Part shown: piece after piece, positions 14,240 through 21,776 of the stretch | How positions within the stretch are numbered: the first letter of the stretch is position 1 | Layout: each line of letters starts with the position of its first letter | DNA from: SMWC01 sp963581225 | GTDB taxonomy: Bacteria > Pseudomonadota > Gammaproteobacteria > Steroidobacterales > Rariloculaceae | Assembly: GCA_963581225.1 (NCBI GenBank) | Contig: CAUZMW010000017.1 | Span: 1-31,908 of the forward strand | Length of the DNA stretch: 31,908 bases | Direction of reading: 5' to 3' | The notes under the pieces: generated by a model | Told to the model about the DNA's origin: nothing | Database searches by the model: none | What the model saw: only the letters and a program-made list of their open reading frames with translations | Program-made: the position numbers and the translations under genes

Positions 14240-16114
14240 ATGCCTGCCGAGCCATCGCCAACTTCTGAAACCAGTGTGAGCACGAGCCGGGCCGAGAAAT
14301 CCCCTATCGCCCTCGAGAGCTATCTCGGCGTTTACCGGTATAGCCGCCGGGCCGTTGAGCTCGTGTGGAGCACGCACAAGGGCCTGACCATTGCGCTGGC
14401 CGTATTCACGATTACCGCTGGACTTCTGCCTGCCGGTGTTGCCTACGTCGGCAAACTGATCGTCGACGCCGTCGTCGCAGCGATCGCGGTGGCGCAGTCT
14501 GGTGCGGCGCCAGCCTACGGCCAGGTGCTTGTCTTCGTGCTCGTCGAGGGCGTACTGGTAGCCGCTGTTGCCGCGGTACAGCGCGGAATCGGATTCTGTC
14601 AGACGCTATTGCGGGTTCTGTTGAGTCAGCGTGTAAATATTATGATTCTGGAGAAAGCGCTGACGCTCGAACTCGCGCAATTCGAGGATTCCGAGTTCTA
14701 CGATAAGCTCAACCGAGCGCGCCAGGAGGCCTCCAGTCGGCCGCTAAGCCTCGTCAATCGAACCTTCGGTCTTGCGCAATACGGCATTTCCCTCGTGAGC
14801 TATGCGGCATTGCTACTGCAGTTTTCGCCGTGGGCCGTGGGAATACTGGTACTCGCGGGAATTCCGGCGTTCGTCGCAGAGACGCATTTCTCGAGCAAGC
14901 GCTTCCGGATTTTTCGGCATCGATCTCCCGACCGGCGCAAGCTCATGTATCTCGAGATGGTTCTGGCGCGCGAGGATCACGCGAAGGAAGTTCAGCTATT
15001 CCAGCTCGGGCCAGAGTTGCTAAAGCGCTATCGGGCGATATTCAGGTTGCTGTTCGACGAGGAGCGCAACCTCACGATTCGCCGCGATACCTGGGGCCTG
15101 GGGTTGGGATTGATGACGAACCTGGCGTTCTATGGCGCCTACGCATGGATTGCTGTCTCGACGATCCAGGGTACGATTACGCTCGGTCAGATGACGATGT
15201 ACCTGCTCGTGTTCAAGCAGGGGCAGTCGGCCGTATCCGCGATGTTGAGCGCCATCGGCGGCATGTACGAGGACAACCTGTACCTGTCGAATCTCTACGA
15301 CTACCTGGAGCAGCCGGCTCCGACCAGGCATGGCACCAGGCTCACGGGGCCCGACGAGCGTGCGGGATTGATCTTCGAAGGCGTGAGTTTCACCTATCCC
15401 GGCGCGCAGCAGCCGGCCGTGCAGGATATCGATCTGGCGATCAAACCCGGGCAGAGTGTGGGAATCGTGGGCCGCAACGGCTCCGGCAAGACAACACTGA
15501 TCAAGCTTCTGGCCGGCCTCTACGAACCCGATCATGGACGTATCCTTTATCAGGGCCTGGATCTGGTGCAGTGGGATCCGGAAGCGCTGCGCAGCTCCAT
15601 CGGCGTTATATTTCAGGATTTCAATCGCTATCAACTGAAGGTCGGCGAGAACATCGGCGTCGGCGACGCCGGTAACCTGTGGAATGAACAGCGCTGGGCC
15701 GAAGCCGCCGACATGAGTCAGGCCGCTGAGTTCATCGACAGACTTCCCGAGCGCTACGACACTCAGCTCGGACGCTGGTTCCACAGTGGCCAGGAGCTGT
15801 CCGTCGGGCAGTGGCAGAGGGTTGCTCTGGCCCGAGCTTTCATGCGCAGCGAGGCCAACATACTCGTTCTCGATGAGCCGACCGCGGCGATGGATTCGGA
15901 GACCGAGGCTGAGATATTCGATCACTTTCGTTCGTTGACGAAAGAAAAAATAGCGGTGCTCATCTCTCATCGCTTTTCCACGGTCCGGCGTGCCGATCTC
16001 ATCGTCGTCATGGAGCGTGGGCGAATCGTTGAACGCGGCAGTCACGATGAACTTGTCGCGTTACAAGGCCGGTACGCGAAGCTATTCGAGTTCCAGGCTC
16101 GGGGCTATCGCTGA
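14240..16114 (+). CDS. ABC exporter with fused membrane and ATPase domains
   Basis: A 624-residue half-transporter: an N-terminal domain of about six transmembrane helices (residues about 45-345) and a C-terminal nucleotide-binding domain. Walker A is GRNGSGKT at 411-418, the signature loop reads LSVGQ at 520-524 (more usually LSGGQ), Walker B is ILVLDEP at 541-547, and the switch histidine is H577 in LISHRFSTVRRADL. It should work as a homodimer in the inner membrane. The gene stands alone, divergent from the SLC13 gene with 72 bases between the chosen starts, so no substrate is suggested by context. The family includes lipid, peptide and drug exporters. The domain assignment is certain, the substrate unknown. 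Confidence 0.9.
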   Translation: MPAEPSPTSETSVSTSRAEKSPIALESYLGVYRYSRRAVELVWSTHKGLTIALAVFTITAGLLPAGVAYVGKLIVDAVVAAIAVAQSGAAPAYGQVLVFVLVEGVLVAAVAAVQRGIGFCQTLLRVLLSQRVNIMILEKALTLELAQFEDSEFYDKLNRARQEASSRPLSLVNRTFGLAQYGISLVSYAALLLQFSPWAVGILVLAGIPAFVAETHFSSKRFRIFRHRSPDRRKLMYLEMVLAREDHAKEVQLFQLGPELLKRYRAIFRLLFDEERNLTIRRDTWGLGLGLMTNLAFYGAYAWIAVSTIQGTITLGQMTMYLLVFKQGQSAVSAMLSAIGGMYEDNLYLSNLYDYLEQPAPTRHGTRLTGPDERAGLIFEGVSFTYPGAQQPAVQDIDLAIKPGQSVGIVGRNGSGKTTLIKLLAGLYEPDHGRILYQGLDLVQWDPEALRSSIGVIFQDFNRYQLKVGENIGVGDAGNLWNEQRWAEAADMSQAAEFIDRLPERYDTQLGRWFHSGQELSVGQWQRVALARAFMRSEANILVLDEPTAAMDSETEAEIFDHFRSLTKEKIAVLISHRFSTVRRADLIVVMERGRIVERGSHDELVALQGRYAKLFEFQARGYR

Positions 16115-16148
16115 GACTGCGAATCGGGTGTACGATCACGGCCTAAGG

Positions 16149-16154
16149 TACAAT
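16149..16154 (+). promoter_or_regulatory. Possible -10 element upstream of ppc
   Basis: TACAAT matches five of six bases of the -10 consensus and lies 25 bases before the ppc ATG, inside the 65-base gap after the ABC gene. No convincing -35 hexamer is found at the right distance, so this is a weak call. Confidence 0.25.
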
Positions 16155-16179
16155 TCGTACCGGGTTACACGTCCGGCGA

Positions 16180-18921
16180 ATGTCCATTCCTGTATCAGAT
16201 TCCGTTCCCCGCGCTGAGATTTTCTTCGCCGAGAAGGACCAGGCGCTGCGCGACGACGTCCATCGTCTAGGCGAACTCGTCGGCGAACTGGTTAAGGACC
16301 AAGGTGGAGAGGCGCTGTTCGATCTTGTCGAGGCGGCCCGCCGGGCGTCGATTGCGCAGCGCGAAGGCGATGTTGGCGCGCGCCAGGAGCTCAAGACACT
16401 GCTTTCTGCGCTGACGCCGCGTACCGCCAAGGATTTTATTCGTGCGTTCTCCACCTACTTTCAGATGGTCAATATGGCGGAGAAGGTGCACCGGATTCGC
16501 CGCCGCCGGGTTTATCTGCAGGATGCCGATACGCCACAGCCTCTCGGCTTCGCCGATACGTTACGCCGGCTAAAGGAAGCCGGTGTCGATGCGCCGACGC
16601 TAGAGAAGGTGCTTGCCACGGTATCGGTTGAGCCGGTTTTTACTGCTCACCCCACGGAAGCGACGCGACGAACGTTGTTGATGAAGCAGCAGAATATCGC
16701 ACGACACCTGATCGAGATGCTCGATCCCTACATGACGCCCCAGGAGGAGAGCGCTACGTTAGGGCGCATCCGTATGGAGATGACGACCGGTTGGCAGACA
16801 GAGGAGCATCCTGAGGCGCAGGTTAGGGTTAGTGATGAAGCAGAACACGTTCTGTTTTTTCTAACGAATGTTTTGTACCGGATGATTCCGCCGTTCTATG
16901 AGGGTCTTGAGGAGGCGATCGCCGCCGTCTTCCCAGAGCACGGCAGCCGCATTCGTGCGCCCATCGTGGTCCGGTTCGGGTCCTGGGTCGGCGGCGATAT
17001 GGACGGCAACCCGAATGTCACGGCGAAGAGTCTTCGCGAGTCGCTTGCGCGTCAGAGGGCACTCGTGCTCGACTTGTACTACAACGAGTGTTCGGCGCTC
17101 TCGAAGCAGCTCAGTCAGAGCGAAAGCAGGATTGTCGTCAACGAGGAGATCACTCGGCGCAGCGCCCTGTACGCGGGCCATTTCCCGCAGGGCGCAAATT
17201 CGGTTCCCGCCAGACATCGACAGATGCCTTACCGGGTTTTCTTGCGACTCGTCGCTGTCCGCTTGCAAGCGACCTACGACGACGCGGCCTTCCCTTACGA
17301 GTCGCCGGAAGAGTTCATCCACGACATCGAATTGGTCGCGGACAGTCTGCGGGAGAACAAGGGTCGTAATGCGGGACTCTTTGCGGTCTATCGGCTCCTG
17401 CGCCGAATTGAGACGTTCGGTTTCCATGTCGCGACGCTCGATATTCGGCAGAATGCGTTAGTCCATCGCCGCGTCGTCGGCGAGGGCCTGCAGGAAGAAA
17501 ACTGGCTCGCCATGTCCTGCGAGGCACGTACCGCGCGACTGAAAGAGGCGCTTAATCGGCGTGAATCACCCGTCGGCAGATTCTCATCGGAAGGCCGACG
17601 CACACTGGCGGTTTTTCGGGCCATCGCGCACTGCCGTCGAAAATACGGCGCGTACGCGATCGGCCCTTACATTATCAGCATGGCACATGGTCCTGACGAT
17701 GTGCTATCGGTCCTGCTACTCGCGAAGTGGGGCGATCTCGGGCCCAAAGGCAGCGCGGTGCCGCTAGACGTCGTACCGTTATTCGAAACGGTCGAAGATC
17801 TGCAGAACGCAGCATCGATCATGTCGGGCTTGCTCGCCGACCATAGTTACCGGGCGCATTTGGAGAAACGGCGGTCCCATCAGATGGTCATGGTCGGATA
17901 TTCCGACAGCAATAAGGATGGCGGCCTGGCGTCGGCTCGCTGGACGCTACGGCAGGCGCAAGAAGGGCTCGTGGAGGTTATGGGCCGCATGGGCGTGTCG
18001 CTGACAATTTTCCACGGTCGGGGCGGTACCGTGAGCCGTGGCGGCGGAAGACTTCACGAAGCCATCATGGCGGCCCCGGCCGGCGCCATTGCCGGGCGCC
18101 TGCGAATGACCGAGCAGGGCGAAGTAATCAACGCGAAATACGGGCTGCGAGCTATCGCGATGCGTTCTCTCGAACAGACGGTCAGTTCCGTTGTTGCGGT
18201 GACGGCGCAGGAGCCCGTACCGGATCCCTCGGAGCCACATTGGTGCTCGATCATGAGCGAGATCGCGACTGCCAGCCGCGATGTGTACAAGGAGCTGATC
18301 TACGATCGTCCGGAGTTTTGGGAATATTTCCGCGGCGCGACCCCGATAGATGTCATTGAGCAGCTTGGTATCGGTTCGCGCCCGGCGTACCGATCGGACA
18401 ACGCGAATATCCAGGACGTCAGAGCGATACCCTGGGTATTTGCCTGGACGCAGACGCGGCTGTTGCTGCCCGGCTGGTTCGGAGTCGGTTCCGGACTACA
18501 GCACGCGCTCGACCACCACGGCGAGGAGACTCTAAAAGAGATGCTCGCTCGTTGGAAATTCTTCGGCGCGCTTATCGGCGATGTCGAGGTCGTGCTCTGC
18601 AAGACCGATATCGATATCGCCGAGCGCTACTCCGAGCTTGCCGGCCCGCTACACGACGAGATCTTTCCACTCCTACGCGCCGAATACGAACGCTGTACGG
18701 AGTTCATTCTTTTGCTACGCGGCCAGAGAGAGCTGTTGGAGAAGCAGGATACGTTGCGTAGGGCTATTCGTTTGCGAAATCCGTACGTCGATCCTATGAG
18801 CCTGCTGCAGGTGGATCTTCTGAAACGTTGGCGTGAAGGCGGACGAACCGATGATTCGATGCTGCAGGCATTGATGGCCAGCATCAATGGGATCGCTCAC
18901 GGTATGCAGAATACGGGCTGA
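16180..18921 (+). CDS. ppc: Phosphoenolpyruvate carboxylase
   Basis: A 913-residue cytoplasmic enzyme that adds bicarbonate to phosphoenolpyruvate to give oxaloacetate, replenishing the TCA cycle; length is normal for the bacterial form (about 880-930). Catalytic landmarks: His157 in VEPVFTAHPTEATRRT, the lysine K579 in VGYSDSNKDGG (571-582), the mobile glycine loop FHGRGGTVSRGGG starting at residue 611, and the invariant C-terminal QNTG. Other conserved blocks such as VRFGSWVGGDMDGNPNVT and LDIRQNALVH are present. It starts 65 bases after the ABC gene and probably has its own promoter. The stop lies only 5 bases from the end of the convergent ycgN-like gene. Confidence 0.98.
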   Translation: MSIPVSDSVPRAEIFFAEKDQALRDDVHRLGELVGELVKDQGGEALFDLVEAARRASIAQREGDVGARQELKTLLSALTPRTAKDFIRAFSTYFQMVNMAEKVHRIRRRRVYLQDADTPQPLGFADTLRRLKEAGVDAPTLEKVLATVSVEPVFTAHPTEATRRTLLMKQQNIARHLIEMLDPYMTPQEESATLGRIRMEMTTGWQTEEHPEAQVRVSDEAEHVLFFLTNVLYRMIPPFYEGLEEAIAAVFPEHGSRIRAPIVVRFGSWVGGDMDGNPNVTAKSLRESLARQRALVLDLYYNECSALSKQLSQSESRIVVNEEITRRSALYAGHFPQGANSVPARHRQMPYRVFLRLVAVRLQATYDDAAFPYESPEEFIHDIELVADSLRENKGRNAGLFAVYRLLRRIETFGFHVATLDIRQNALVHRRVVGEGLQEENWLAMSCEARTARLKEALNRRESPVGRFSSEGRRTLAVFRAIAHCRRKYGAYAIGPYIISMAHGPDDVLSVLLLAKWGDLGPKGSAVPLDVVPLFETVEDLQNAASIMSGLLADHSYRAHLEKRRSHQMVMVGYSDSNKDGGLASARWTLRQAQEGLVEVMGRMGVSLTIFHGRGGTVSRGGGRLHEAIMAAPAGAIAGRLRMTEQGEVINAKYGLRAIAMRSLEQTVSSVVAVTAQEPVPDPSEPHWCSIMSEIATASRDVYKELIYDRPEFWEYFRGATPIDVIEQLGIGSRPAYRSDNANIQDVRAIPWVFAWTQTRLLLPGWFGVGSGLQHALDHHGEETLKEMLARWKFFGALIGDVEVVLCKTDIDIAERYSELAGPLHDEIFPLLRAEYERCTEFILLLRGQRELLEKQDTLRRAIRLRNPYVDPMSLLQVDLLKRWREGGRTDDSMLQALMASINGIAHGMQNTG

Positions 18922-18926
18922 GTCCA

Positions 18927-19433
18927 CTAACGAGGCGCTTTTCGCAGCCCACCGCACGGGGGCTTGAGCCAGCGAATCACATGTTCTTCTATCTCGCCGT
19001 CGCCGATTGCCGACTCCGGGACCGCCCTGCCGCGTATTGAGATGCCGGCGCGATGCACGGTCGTCGGAGTTCCCGAGATGAGCGGGTGCCAATGCGCGAG
19101 GCCACGGCCTTCGGCTAGACGGCGGTAAGCGCAGGTCCCCGGCATCCAGGCGAGATCCGCCAGATTCTCTGGCTTCAGTACGACGCAATCGGGGACATGC
19201 TTGAGCCGTTCCGGATAATTAGTACAGCGACAGCTCGGCAGATCCAAGAGCCGGCAGGCGACGTCGGTATAGTGAACTTCGCCGGTGTCCTCGTCCTCGA
19301 GCTTGTGCAGGCAACAGCGGCCGCATCCGTCACACAGCGACTCCCACTCCGTGCGGGTCATCTCCTGGAGCGTTTTGCGCTCCCAGAACGGCGTGTCCGG
19401 GCTCGTTCGGCGGTTGTTGGCCGGCTTCGTCAT
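18927..19433 (-). CDS. YcgN/UPF0260 family cysteine-cluster protein
   Basis: A 168-residue protein of the UPF0260 (YcgN) family found widely in gammaproteobacteria. The first half is cysteine-rich: C34, C37, C40 and C41 in CDGCGRCCLHKLED, then C60, C68, C70 and C83, which together match the CxxCxxCC zinc/iron-binding cluster family. The PGTCAYRRLAEGRGLAHWHPL block and the closing WLKPP are also characteristic. No enzymatic function is established. It is divergent from the dehydrogenase gene with 26 bases between the start codons and converges on ppc. The family call is strong; its role in the cell is not known. Confidence 0.92.
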   Translation of the reverse strand: MTKPANNRRTSPDTPFWERKTLQEMTRTEWESLCDGCGRCCLHKLEDEDTGEVHYTDVACRLLDLPSCRCTNYPERLKHVPDCVVLKPENLADLAWMPGTCAYRRLAEGRGLAHWHPLISGTPTTVHRAGISIRGRAVPESAIGDGEIEEHVIRWLKPPCGGLRKAPR

Positions 19434-19459
19434 GGGCTCATAGTGTAAGCTGTTGCGCC

Positions 19460-20416
19460 GTGACGAACCGGATGAAAGCTGCTTTCCTGGACTATGGGAC
19501 TCTCGGCCCGGGAATCGATACCGCGTCGCTCGATCAACTCGTCGAGGTAGAGTATTACGATTACTCTCCGCCGAACGAGATTTCCGGTCGATTGCGAGAT
19601 GTCGAGATCGGAATCGTTAACAAGGCGCGCGTGGATGCTGCGACCATGGTGGCGAACCCCGGCCTGAAGTTTATCGTTCTAGCGGCAACCGGTAGTGACA
19701 ACGTCGAGCTCCAGACCGCGCGACAGAGAAGTATCGCGGTCGCGAATATACGCGACTACTGTACCCCGGCGGTCGTCCAGCATGTTTTCGCTTTGATTCT
19801 GGCGCTGACACGCCAGCTCAAGGGTTATCAGACAGTGGTCAACGCTGGCGCGTGGCAGCGCAGCAACACTTTCGCGTTATTCGATTTTCCTATCCGTGAA
19901 CTCACCGGGAAGACGCTCGGTATCGTCGGCTATGGGTCGCTCGGCAGGGGCGTCGCCAACGTGGGTCGAGCGTTCGGGATGGAGGTGCTAATCGCGGCCC
20001 GGCCGGGTGCGCCGGCAGAAAACCGTATCGCTATCGACGCACTCCTCGAACAGGCGGATGTTCTCAGCCTGCACTGTCCGTTGACGGACTCGAATCGTCA
20101 CATGATCGGTAAGAGTGAACTGGCTTCGATGAAGCCCGATGCGTTATTGATCAATACCGCCCGAGGCGCGTTGATAGACAGCGCGGCGCTGGTCGAGGCG
20201 TTGAGATCCGGCGGGATCGGCGGTGCGGGTATCGATGTATTGGCTACGGAGCCGCCGACCGATGAGGAACCTCTGCTGGCTGCCGATATTCCCAACCTGA
20301 TCCTGACGCCGCATATTGCCTGGACCGCGTCGGAATCAAGGCAGCGAACGCTCGATCAGGTCGCGGAGAATGTGAAGGACTTCCTCGATGGCGGTGAGCT
20401 GCGGCGCCTGGCCTGA
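19460..20416 (+). CDS. NAD-dependent D-2-hydroxyacid dehydrogenase (HprA-like)
   Basis: A 318-residue cytoplasmic dehydrogenase. The Rossmann nucleotide loop is GIVGYGSLG (154-162). The catalytic set of the D-2-hydroxyacid family is complete: R235 in INTARGALID, E264 in LATEPPTDEEP and H285 in LTPHIAW. An ATGSDNVEL segment in the substrate domain and the trp-containing HIAW end resemble glycerate dehydrogenase/hydroxypyruvate reductase enzymes, so conversion of hydroxypyruvate and glycerate is the best guess, but substrate cannot be fixed by eye. The frame opens with GTG at 19460; an ATG at 19472 (MKAAFLDYGTLG) is an equally good start, and neither has a clear ribosome-binding site. It ends 2 bases from the convergent ATPase gene. 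Confidence 0.87.
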   Translation: MTNRMKAAFLDYGTLGPGIDTASLDQLVEVEYYDYSPPNEISGRLRDVEIGIVNKARVDAATMVANPGLKFIVLAATGSDNVELQTARQRSIAVANIRDYCTPAVVQHVFALILALTRQLKGYQTVVNAGAWQRSNTFALFDFPIRELTGKTLGIVGYGSLGRGVANVGRAFGMEVLIAARPGAPAENRIAIDALLEQADVLSLHCPLTDSNRHMIGKSELASMKPDALLINTARGALIDSAALVEALRSGGIGGAGIDVLATEPPTDEEPLLAADIPNLILTPHIAWTASESRQRTLDQVAENVKDFLDGGELRRLA

Positions 20417-20418
20417 CC

Positions 20419-21120
20419 TTACGTCGACGATTGTTCGGGGCTGACGAGGCGGCCGGCCGCAAGCTCGAACACGCAATGGCAGCGCTCTGCCGCCGCGATG
20501 TCATGGGTGACGAGTACCAAAGTGGTTGCCGCCGCGGCGTTGAGTTCGAACAGCAGGCTCATGATTCGCTCACCGGTGTTGTTGTCGAGATTGCCCGTCG
20601 GCTCGTCTGCGAACAGAAGCGCCGGCTCTGTCACGAAGGCTCGGGCGATGGCAACCCGTTGCTTCTCGCCGCCGGATAGCTGGCGCGGGGAGTGGTGCAG
20701 TCGACTCTCAAGGCCGACCTGCGCTAACGCCTCGCCCGCCCGTTCTATCTCATGGTCCACGCCGCTGAGTTCCAAAGGCAGGAGCACGTTTTCGAGCGCC
20801 GTCAGCGACGGCAGCAGGTGAAAGGATTGGAAAACGAAGCCGACCTGGCGATTGCGGAGCCTCGCCCGGCCGTCCTCGTCCAAGCTGGTCAGCTCGACAT
20901 CGCCGAGCCAGACCTCGCCGGACGTTGGCTCGTCAAGGCCCGCCAGGAGTGCGAGCAAGGTGGATTTCCCGGCTCCCGAGGGGCCTACGATAGCGGCTGT
21001 CTGGCCGCGCTTTACGCTGAGACTGACATCGTTCAGGATGGTCAGCTCGCCCTCGTGGCTGGCGACCTTCTTGGTCAGTGCGCGGGCGCTCAGTAAGGAA
21101 TCTGGATCGGTCATGTTCAT
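20419..21120 (-). CDS. YbbA/LolD-like ABC transporter ATPase
   Basis: A 233-residue stand-alone ABC ATPase of the LolD/MacB group. Walker A is GPSGAGKST, the Q-loop region VGFVFQSFHLLPSLTALENV is typical of lipoprotein-type ATPases, the signature is LSGGEKQRVAIARAF, Walker B is LLFADEPTGNLD, and the switch histidine is in LVTHDIA. Being next to and divergent from tesA matches the E. coli ybbA-tesA pair. However, the large membrane partner (ybbP) that follows ybbA in E. coli is absent: the next gene downstream is the convergent dehydrogenase. The start could be the ATG at 21118-21120 or the one two codons later at 21112-21114; the longer open frame reads back through tesA and is rejected. Confidence 0.87.
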   Translation of the reverse strand: MNMTDPDSLLSARALTKKVASHEGELTILNDVSLSVKRGQTAAIVGPSGAGKSTLLALLAGLDEPTSGEVWLGDVELTSLDEDGRARLRNRQVGFVFQSFHLLPSLTALENVLLPLELSGVDHEIERAGEALAQVGLESRLHHSPRQLSGGEKQRVAIARAFVTEPALLFADEPTGNLDNNTGERIMSLLFELNAAAATTLVLVTHDIAAAERCHCVFELAAGRLVSPEQSST

Positions 21121-21757
21121 CAAAGGCGTAGTTCCAGCCCACTCAGTTGTCGGAGTGTTGACAGCGGCTCTCGTTGCATTTCTCGGGGCCACGTCCGTCT
21201 GGTCTGCAGAACGGACCATCGTCGTTCTAGGCGATTCTCTGAGCAGCGGCCATGGAATGCGTATCGAGCAGTCCTGGGTGTCTAAGTTGGAGGATCGCCT
21301 TGAGACCGAAGGTTACGGTTATGAGGTGATCAATACCAGTATCTCCGGGGATACGACATCCGGCGGACTGGCCAGGTTGCCGCGAATCCTCGAACTTCAT
21401 CAGCCCGCGATCGTGATTATCGAGCTCGGTGGTAACGACGGGCTGCGTGGACAGCCGCTCCGTAATTTGCGCGCCAACCTGGCCGCGATGATCGAGTTAA
21501 CACTGAATCACGGTGCGACCGCGGTACTCACCGGCATTCAGATCCCGCCCAACTACGGCCCCTCCTACACGAAGGCGTTGGCTGAAATCTATCCGGAGCT
21601 GGCGAGCGAATTCGATATTCCGCTCGTGGGCTTTCTGATGGAGGACGTTGCGTTACATGCCGAACTCATGCAGCCTGATCGTATCCATCCCAACGCCCGT
21701 GGGAACGACGTGATGCTGGAGAACTTGTGGGCCGTGCTCATCAGGGTATTGCTCTGA
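21113..21757 (+). CDS. tesA: TesA-type periplasmic SGNH esterase/thioesterase
   Basis: A 214-residue secreted SGNH (GDSL) hydrolase of the TesA/arylesterase group, which hydrolyses acyl-CoA thioesters and other esters in the periplasm. The N-terminus is a signal peptide (hydrophobic stretch about 12-28, likely cleavage near SVWSA-E at 32-33). The active-site blocks are VVLGDSLSSGHGM (nucleophile S42), a glycine in the NTSISGDTTSGG block, GGNDGLRG (oxyanion asparagine) and DRIHPNARGND (catalytic Asp/His). The start ATG at 21113 overlaps the start codon region of the divergent ATPase gene. The fadD gene begins 19 bases downstream on the same strand, so the two may be cotranscribed. Confidence 0.93.
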   Translation: MFIKGVVPAHSVVGVLTAALVAFLGATSVWSAERTIVVLGDSLSSGHGMRIEQSWVSKLEDRLETEGYGYEVINTSISGDTTSGGLARLPRILELHQPAIVIIELGGNDGLRGQPLRNLRANLAAMIELTLNHGATAVLTGIQIPPNYGPSYTKALAEIYPELASEFDIPLVGFLMEDVALHAELMQPDRIHPNARGNDVMLENLWAVLIRVLL

Positions 21758-21776
21758 CTGTCAATGTAATAATCGA

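Noticed and set aside
14168..14377. A 70-residue N-terminal extension of the SLC13 permease.
   Set aside because: It reads antisense through the start of the ABC exporter, has no membrane character, and the GTG at 14167 gives a standard family N-terminus.
20852..21112. An 87-residue extension of TesA.
   Set aside because: It is the antisense shadow of the YbbA-like ATPase, and the ATG at 21113 gives a proper signal peptide.
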